Below, in pieces: positions 5,993-6,046 of a DNA stretch of 6,046 nt. Where the stretch lies: positions 1 through 6,046 of the forward strand of contig PAFH01000026.1 of NCBI GenBank assembly GCA_002704145.1, written 5' to 3'. Both the position numbers and the translations under genes were made by a program. Every line of letters begins with the position of its first letter. Position 1 is the first letter of the stretch. Source of the DNA: Pelagibacteraceae bacterium (GTDB lineage: Bacteria > Pseudomonadota > Alphaproteobacteria > Pelagibacterales > Pelagibacteraceae). Below the pieces are notes generated by a model. That model did no database searches. It was not told where the DNA came from and saw nothing but the letters and a program-made list of their open reading frames with translations.

Positions 5993-6046
5993 TTATTTTA
6001 AAACATTGAGCCCGGGCAAGTCTTTTCCTTCAAGAAATTCTAAAAA
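5993..6046 (-). CDS. pgk: Phosphoglycerate kinase, C-terminal end only
   Basis: The last 17 codons and TAA stop of a gene that enters from the right edge of the window. The residues FLEFLEGKDLPGLNVL match the closing segment of phosphoglycerate kinase, where an LEFLEGKxLPG stretch ends the protein. The enzyme moves phosphate between 1,3-bisphosphoglycerate and ADP. The stop is nine bases before the aldolase start, so pgk and the aldolase gene are probably co-transcribed, a common pairing. Confidence is limited by the very short visible segment. Confidence 0.85.
   Translation of the reverse strand, partial: FLEFLEGKDLPGLNVLK

Noticed and set aside
6011..6016. CCCGGG palindrome
   Set aside because: It is part of the pgk coding sequence (Leu-Pro-Gly codons), with no sign of a regulatory role.

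Overview
All gene content in this 6 kb window lies on the minus strand, so it is described here in the direction of transcription, from high to low coordinates. The DNA is very AT-rich, genes are almost contiguous, and there is no intergenic stretch above about 50 bases. The protein set is alphaproteobacterial: a DUF1013/TrcR-type regulator, a cysteine-free L31, and an alphaproteobacterial-style SuhB start. Together with the low GC this points to a streamlined marine alphaproteobacterium, most likely SAR11 (Pelagibacterales). The lineage is my inference from sequence character, not from a database search.

Layout: pgk 3' end (6046-5993) > fba, class I aldolase (5983-4967) > thiE-like gene in three frames (4961-4357) > efp (4360-3797) > suhB-family phosphatase (3797-2997) > rpmE (2968-2744) > DUF1013/trcR-like (2740-2156) > rpsU (2105-1911) > cold-shock protein (1883-1680) > initiator tRNA-fMet (1674-1598) > typA, cut by the window edge (1592-1). 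Gaps or overlaps, in order, are 9, 5, -4, -1, 28, 3, 50, 27, 5 and 5 bases. This looks like one or two long co-transcribed runs. I see no convincing intrinsic terminator, and only one weak promoter candidate, ahead of rpmE.

The upper part is central carbon metabolism (pgk, fba) plus a thiamin-phosphate synthase-like gene. The rest is dominated by translation: EF-P, L31, S21, a cold-shock RNA chaperone, the initiator tRNA and the ribosome-associated GTPase TypA/BipA.

Three observations deserve attention. (1) The thiE-like gene is interrupted at two separate A9 tracts, and taking one A from each gives an intact 200-residue protein whose stop makes an ATGA overlap with efp. This could be sequencing error, gene decay or polymerase slippage. 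(2) rpsU has a strong AGGAGG but no ATG, GTG or TTG start; the only well-placed start is AUU. (3) The initiator tRNA sits between two coding genes with 5 bases on each side, so tRNA 3' processing should leave typA with an almost leaderless message. I did not find a clearly new multi-gene system.
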